From positions 1 to 13,967 of the forward strand of contig CAYVZU010000104.1 in assembly GCA_964455935.1 (NCBI GenBank): DNA of 13,967 nt, read 5' to 3'. Below, piece after piece: positions 11,689 to 13,967 of this stretch. The translations under genes and the position numbers were made by a program. Position 1 is the first letter of the stretch. Each line of letters opens with the position of its first letter. The notes under the pieces were generated by a model that saw only the letters and a list, made by a program, of their open reading frames with translations, was not told the origin of the DNA and did not search any database. This DNA comes from CAYVZU01 sp964455935. GTDB taxonomy: Bacteria > Fibrobacterota > CAYVZU01.

Positions 11689-12381
11689 TTACGCCCCCAC
11701 GTCCGAGGACGCGATCTTCAGCCCGGGACCCATGGTGGAGGAAATAACGATCTTCTTGACAAAGGCCCCTTTGGCGCCGGCGGGTTTGGCCCGAAGAATC
11801 GCGTCGATAAAGGCGCGCGCGTTTTCTTCCAGCTTCTCCTTGGGAAACGAAATCTTGCCGATGGGGGCATGGATGAGCCCAGCTTTATCGGTGCGGTATT
11901 GCGAACGGCCCGCCTTCAACTCGCGAATTGCCTTGGCAATGTCGGGGCTCACGGTGCCTGTCTTGGGGTTGGGCATAAGACCGCGAGTCCCCAGGATTTT
12001 TCCCAGACGGCCCACGACGGACATCACATCGGGGGTGGCCACAACCGCATCAAACTCCAGCCATCCCTCCTGGACTTTCTGGGCCATGTCGTCGCAACCC
12101 ACAAAATCGGCGCCCGCCTCACGGGCCGCCCGGTCGGCGTCACCCTTGGCAAAGGCCAGCACGCGGACTTTCTTGCCGAGCCCATTGGGCATTAGCACCG
12201 CGCCGCGCAGTTGCTGGTCCGACTGCTTGGGATCGACGCCCAAGCGCATGAGGATATCGACGGTTTCGTCGAACTTGGCCACCTGGTTCTCTTTAATGAA
12301 AGCGATTGCATCGGCCAGCAAGTGCTCTTTGTTGGGGTCGACTTTGGCCTTAATGGTCCTGAATTTCTTGCCGTGCTTCAT
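11689..12381 (-). CDS. rplA: Large ribosomal subunit protein uL1
   Basis: L1 binds the mobile L1 stalk of 23S rRNA and helps release deacylated tRNA from the E site. In many bacteria it also represses translation of its own rplK-rplA mRNA. The protein is 230 residues, close to the standard length, with family blocks GKKVRVLAFAKGD, LGKILGTRGLMPNPKTGTVS (domain II into domain I) and the C-terminal KKIVISSTMGPGLKI. The ATG at 12381 overlaps the rplK stop as ATGA. Its Shine-Dalgarno GAGGTGAT lies inside the last rplK codons with about 5 nt spacing, which indicates translational coupling. Confidence 0.98.
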   Translation of the reverse strand: MKHGKKFRTIKAKVDPNKEHLLADAIAFIKENQVAKFDETVDILMRLGVDPKQSDQQLRGAVLMPNGLGKKVRVLAFAKGDADRAAREAGADFVGCDDMAQKVQEGWLEFDAVVATPDVMSVVGRLGKILGTRGLMPNPKTGTVSPDIAKAIRELKAGRSQYRTDKAGLIHAPIGKISFPKEKLEENARAFIDAILRAKPAGAKGAFVKKIVISSTMGPGLKIASSDVGA

Positions 12382-12803
12382 GGCATCACCTCGATTCCCA
12401 TGTTGCGCGCGGTACCTTCGATCATCGACATGGCGGCCTCAACGCTGCCGGCGGTAAGATCGGCCATTTTCATTTCGGCAATCTCACGAACCTGTTTTTT
12501 GGTGACCTTGCCCTTTTTGTCGCGGTTGGGAACGCCTGAACCTTTTTCAATCCCCGCCGCTTTCAGCAGCAACGTAGACGCCGGCGGGCTTTTCATAATG
12601 AATGAAAAGCTGCGGTCGGCGTAAACGGTGATGACCACCGGGATCACATACCCTTTTTTGTCCTGCGTCTTCGCATTGAACTGCTTGCAGAACTCCATAA
12701 TGTTGAGTCCGTGAGGTCCCAGGGCCGAACCTACGGGCGGGGCCGGGTTCGCACTCCCGGCCGGGATTTGCAGTTTGACCTGCGCGATAACTTTTTTCGC
12801 CAC
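12378..12803 (-). CDS. rplK: Large ribosomal subunit protein uL11
   Basis: L11 binds the GTPase-associated centre of 23S rRNA, is the target site for thiostrepton-type antibiotics and is needed for RelA activation. The length of 141 residues is exactly typical. The N-terminal domain has the proline helix ANPAPPVGSALG (residues 18-29) and NIMEFCKQFNAKT. The C-terminal rRNA-binding domain ends TARNMGIEV. The commonest motif is PPVGPALG; here residue 26 (counting the initiator Met) is serine, codon TCG. The start is a GTG at 12803 with GAGGG 4 nt upstream and a second GGGAGG about 15 nt upstream that touches a hairpin. The stop overlaps the rplA start. Confidence 0.98.
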   Translation of the reverse strand: MAKKVIAQVKLQIPAGSANPAPPVGSALGPHGLNIMEFCKQFNAKTQDKKGYVIPVVITVYADRSFSFIMKSPPASTLLLKAAGIEKGSGVPNRDKKGKVTKKQVREIAEMKMADLTAGSVEAAMSMIEGTARNMGIEVMP

Positions 12804-12821
12804 GAATCCCTCGCTTTCCTC

Positions 12822-12848
12822 CCACGGTCCGGCCGGAGCCGGATGTGG
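12822..12848 (-). promoter_or_regulatory. Hairpin at the rplK ribosome binding site (candidate L1 autoregulatory site)
   Basis: Minus-strand RNA folds as CCAC, bulge A, TCCGGC, loop TCCG, GCCGGA, internal CC, GTGG. That is a 6-bp upper stem and a 4-bp lower stem, about 19 nt before the rplK GTG. The 3' arm runs into GTGGGAGG, which supplies the upstream Shine-Dalgarno-like sequence and resembles the GGUGGGAGG strand of the 23S rRNA L1-stalk helix. L1 autoregulation of rplKA by rRNA mimicry is established in other bacteria; assignment here is inference. Confidence 0.4.
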
Positions 12849-12868
12849 TCAACGGAAGTTGGTAAAAT

Positions 12869-12903
12869 GACTTATCGGACGGGTCTGATGCGTCCGATAA
12901 GTC
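12869..12903 (-). terminator. 13-bp perfect inverted repeat between nusG and rplK (attenuator or weak terminator)
   Basis: GACTTATCGGACG (12869-12881) and CGTCCGATAAGTC (12891-12903) are perfectly complementary around a 9-nt loop, starting 15 nt after the nusG stop. On the minus strand the stem is followed by ATTTTACC, a short T-run of four, so termination may be partial. It would separate secE-nusG from the L11 operon. I found no convincing promoter downstream of it, which suggests partial read-through or RNA processing rather than a full stop. Confidence 0.55.
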
Positions 12904-12918
12904 CGACTCTTTTCCTCG

Positions 12919-13455
12919 CTAGCCGATCGGCACCACTTGAACGAAATCGAGTTCCACCGGTGTCGAGCGGCCGAACACGCTGACCATCACCTTGATTTTG
13001 CCCTTCTCGGTGTTGATTTCGTCGACCGCACCCGCGAAATCCTTGAACGGACCTTCCTTGATCTTGACCATATCGCCGATGTTGTATGGAATCTCGGAAA
13101 CTTCCCGCCCCTTTTCCTTTTCGGTCTGGCCCAGAATGCGCGCCACCTCGGCTTCCCGCAGCGGAGCCGGAGAGCCGGCCGCAGTGCAGATAAAATTGGT
13201 GACGCCCGGGAGATTCTTGAGCGTGTGCTGGATTTCCTTGTCCATCTCCGCCTCGACCAATAGATAGCTTGAAAAGAACTTCTTGGTCTGACGGATTTTC
13301 TTGCCTTTCTTGATCTGCACGACTTCCTGGGTGGGCATGAGAACCTGACCGATGCGATCCTTGAACGTTTCCTGCTCACGGATCAATTCGATGGTCGACT
13401 TGACCTTGTTCTCCTGTCCCGAGTAGGTGTGCAGCACATACCACTTCTTGGCCAT
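12919..13455 (-). CDS. nusG: Transcription termination/antitermination factor NusG
   Basis: NusG binds the RNA polymerase clamp, suppresses pausing and links polymerase to Rho or to ribosomal protein S10. It is 178 residues from the ATG at 13455. The NGN domain covers about residues 4-110 (KKWYVLHTYSGQENKV, FFSSYLLVEAEMD). The KOW domain covers about 126-178 (GDMVKIKEGPFKDFAGAVDEI, FGRSTPVELDF). The frame is open further upstream, but that extension overlaps secE and has no NusG similarity; the MAKKWYVLHTYSG start with AGGA in front fits the family. It starts 11 nt after the secE stop, the near-universal secE-nusG pairing. No lineage-specific insertion is present. Confidence 0.98.
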   Translation of the reverse strand: MAKKWYVLHTYSGQENKVKSTIELIREQETFKDRIGQVLMPTQEVVQIKKGKKIRQTKKFFSSYLLVEAEMDKEIQHTLKNLPGVTNFICTAAGSPAPLREAEVARILGQTEKEKGREVSEIPYNIGDMVKIKEGPFKDFAGAVDEINTEKGKIKVMVSVFGRSTPVELDFVQVVPIG

Positions 13456-13466
13456 ATCGCTTCCTG

Positions 13467-13658
13467 CTATTTGAGGCTGAGAATGAATCCCAGGAGTACG
13501 TTCAAAACCCGGTCCACGGCGAAGATGTACACGGCAAAGGCAAGACTTACAATGATCACCACCGTCGTGGAGGCAAGCAGGTCTTCGCGGCCGGGCCACG
13601 TCACCTTGGTCATTTCGACCCGGACGTCCTGGAGGTAATTGAGAAATTTTTTAATCAT
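13467..13658 (-). CDS. secE: Preprotein translocase subunit SecE
   Basis: SecE clamps the SecY channel in the inner membrane. It is 63 residues from the ATG at 13658. Features are an amphipathic N-terminal helix, the family motif VEMTKVTWPGREDL (residues 14-27) and one main membrane segment (about 31-50) followed by a hydrophobic tail. This is the short single-span form common outside enterobacteria. A start further upstream would place coding sequence inside the tRNA-Trp gene and is rejected. The chosen ATG is only 11 nt from the tRNA 3' end, with just a weak purine stretch (GAAGAA) as ribosome binding site. Confidence 0.96.
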   Translation of the reverse strand: MIKKFLNYLQDVRVEMTKVTWPGREDLLASTTVVIIVSLAFAVYIFAVDRVLNVLLGFILSLK

Positions 13659-13669
13659 AGGTTCTTCAG

Positions 13670-13742
13670 CAGGCCTGGAGGGACTCGAACCCCCAACCAA
13701 CGGTTTTGGAGACCGCCACTCTACCAATTGAGCTACAGACCT
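13670..13742 (-). tRNA. trnW: tRNA-Trp (anticodon CCA)
   Basis: The 73-nt cloverleaf folds fully. The acceptor stem AGGTCTG/CAGGCCT has one G-U pair. The D-stem is GCTC/GAGT with an 8-nt loop containing GG. The anticodon stem GCGGT/ACCGT encloses loop CTCCAAA, with anticodon CCA at 13709-13707. The variable loop is 5 nt and the T-arm is GGGGG-TTCGAGT-CCCTC. The discriminator base is G73, as expected for bacterial tRNA-Trp. The 3' CCA is not encoded. It sits 13 nt after rpmG and 11 nt before secE, so it must be cut out of the shared transcript. tRNA-Trp at this spot matches E. coli (tufB-trpT-secE). Confidence 0.97.
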
Positions 13743-13755
13743 GTGGCTTTCTCAC

Positions 13756-13908
13756 TTAGCGTGTTTCCTTATGAACGGTCCGTTTTTTGTCGGCCGGACA
13801 GTATTTCTTGAACTCCACGCGCGAGGCGTGCTTGCGCCGGTTCTTTGTCGTCGTATAATTACGACGCTTGCAAACCGCGCATTCCAAAACGATAATGTCC
13901 CTTGGCAT
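13756..13908 (-). CDS. rpmG: Large ribosomal subunit protein bL33
   Basis: L33 is a small 50S protein near the E site. The reading frame from the ATG at 13908 encodes 50 residues: MPRDIIVLECAVCKRRNYTT, then TKNRRKHASRVEFKKYCPAD, then KKRTVHKETR. The hallmarks are NYTTTKN and the RVEFKKYCP...HKETR end. Cysteines occur at residues 10, 13 and 37. The fourth zinc ligand of classical four-cysteine forms, expected at about residue 40, is Asp, so this is a three-cysteine variant like some Bacillus RpmG proteins. GGAGG lies 5 nt upstream. It follows tuf by 15 nt and precedes tRNA-Trp by 13 nt. Confidence 0.95.
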   Translation of the reverse strand: MPRDIIVLECAVCKRRNYTTTKNRRKHASRVEFKKYCPADKKRTVHKETR

Positions 13909-13923
13909 GATTCCTCCGCTGCG

Positions 13924-13967
13924 TTATTCGATAATCTCGGTGACCGCGCCGGCACCCACCGTATGGC
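13924..13967 (-). CDS. tuf: Elongation factor Tu, last 13 codons (runs off the window)
   Basis: Only the 3' end is visible. Read in frame to the TAA at 13926-13924 it gives HTVGAGAVTEIIE, which matches the EF-Tu C-terminus consensus GGRTVGAGVVTEIIE. EF-Tu delivers aminoacyl-tRNA to the ribosome. Its place upstream of rpmG, tRNA-Trp, secE and nusG is that of the tufB copy in E. coli. Whether a second tuf follows fusA cannot be seen here. With so few residues the call rests on this motif plus gene order. Confidence 0.9.
   Translation of the reverse strand, partial: HTVGAGAVTEIIE

Noticed and set aside
12804..12868. TTGACC before rplK as a -35 promoter box
   Set aside because: No acceptable -10 box occurs 16-19 bp downstream; that position falls in the GC-rich hairpin arm GGACCGTGG.

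Overview
The window is one stretch of core translation and transcription genes, all encoded on the minus strand. Read in the direction of transcription, from high to low coordinates, the order is tuf (last codons) - rpmG - tRNA-Trp(CCA) - secE - nusG - rplK - rplA - rplJ - rplL - rpoB - rpoC - rpsL - rpsG - fusA (first two thirds). This is the widely conserved bacterial tufB-secE-nusG / L11-L10 / beta / str super-cluster. No mobile element, CRISPR array, phage gene or accessory gene was seen, and no gap between genes exceeds 200 bases.

Organism: a bacterium, probably a diderm, with moderately high GC. RpoC carries a long insertion in the trigger loop (SI3-like) and RpoB carries a coiled-coil-rich insertion before the catalytic GDKMAGRHGNKG motif (beta-i9-like). 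Both are typical of Gram-negative lineages and absent from Bacillus-type enzymes. The window does not support naming a phylum; an FCB-like or neighbouring uncultured lineage is a guess. A run of 10 Ns inside rpoC shows that this is a scaffolded, probably metagenomic, assembly.

Layout: 13,467-13,967 holds the tuf tail, L33, tRNA-Trp and SecE, packed with gaps of 11-15 nt and so probably one transcript. NusG follows, then a 115-nt spacer with a 13-bp perfect inverted repeat and a second hairpin against the rplK ribosome binding site. rplK-rplA-rplJ-rplL are tightly coupled: rplK/rplA overlap by ATGA, and rplA/rplJ are 9 nt apart. A large stem-loop separates rplL from rpoB, and two mutually exclusive hairpins lie between rpoB and rpoC. 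After rpoC a terminator-like structure ending in T6 is followed by a good sigma-70-type promoter, so rpsL-rpsG-fusA look like a separate transcription unit.

Together the genes build the ribosomal stalk and L1 region, the 30S decoding and head proteins, the elongation factors, the catalytic RNA polymerase subunits, the NusG link between the two machines, and the SecE translocon subunit. The interesting content lies in the spacers (candidate attenuators and autoregulatory sites), an L11 proline-helix substitution, and the rpoC assembly gap. I found no evidence of a previously undescribed system.
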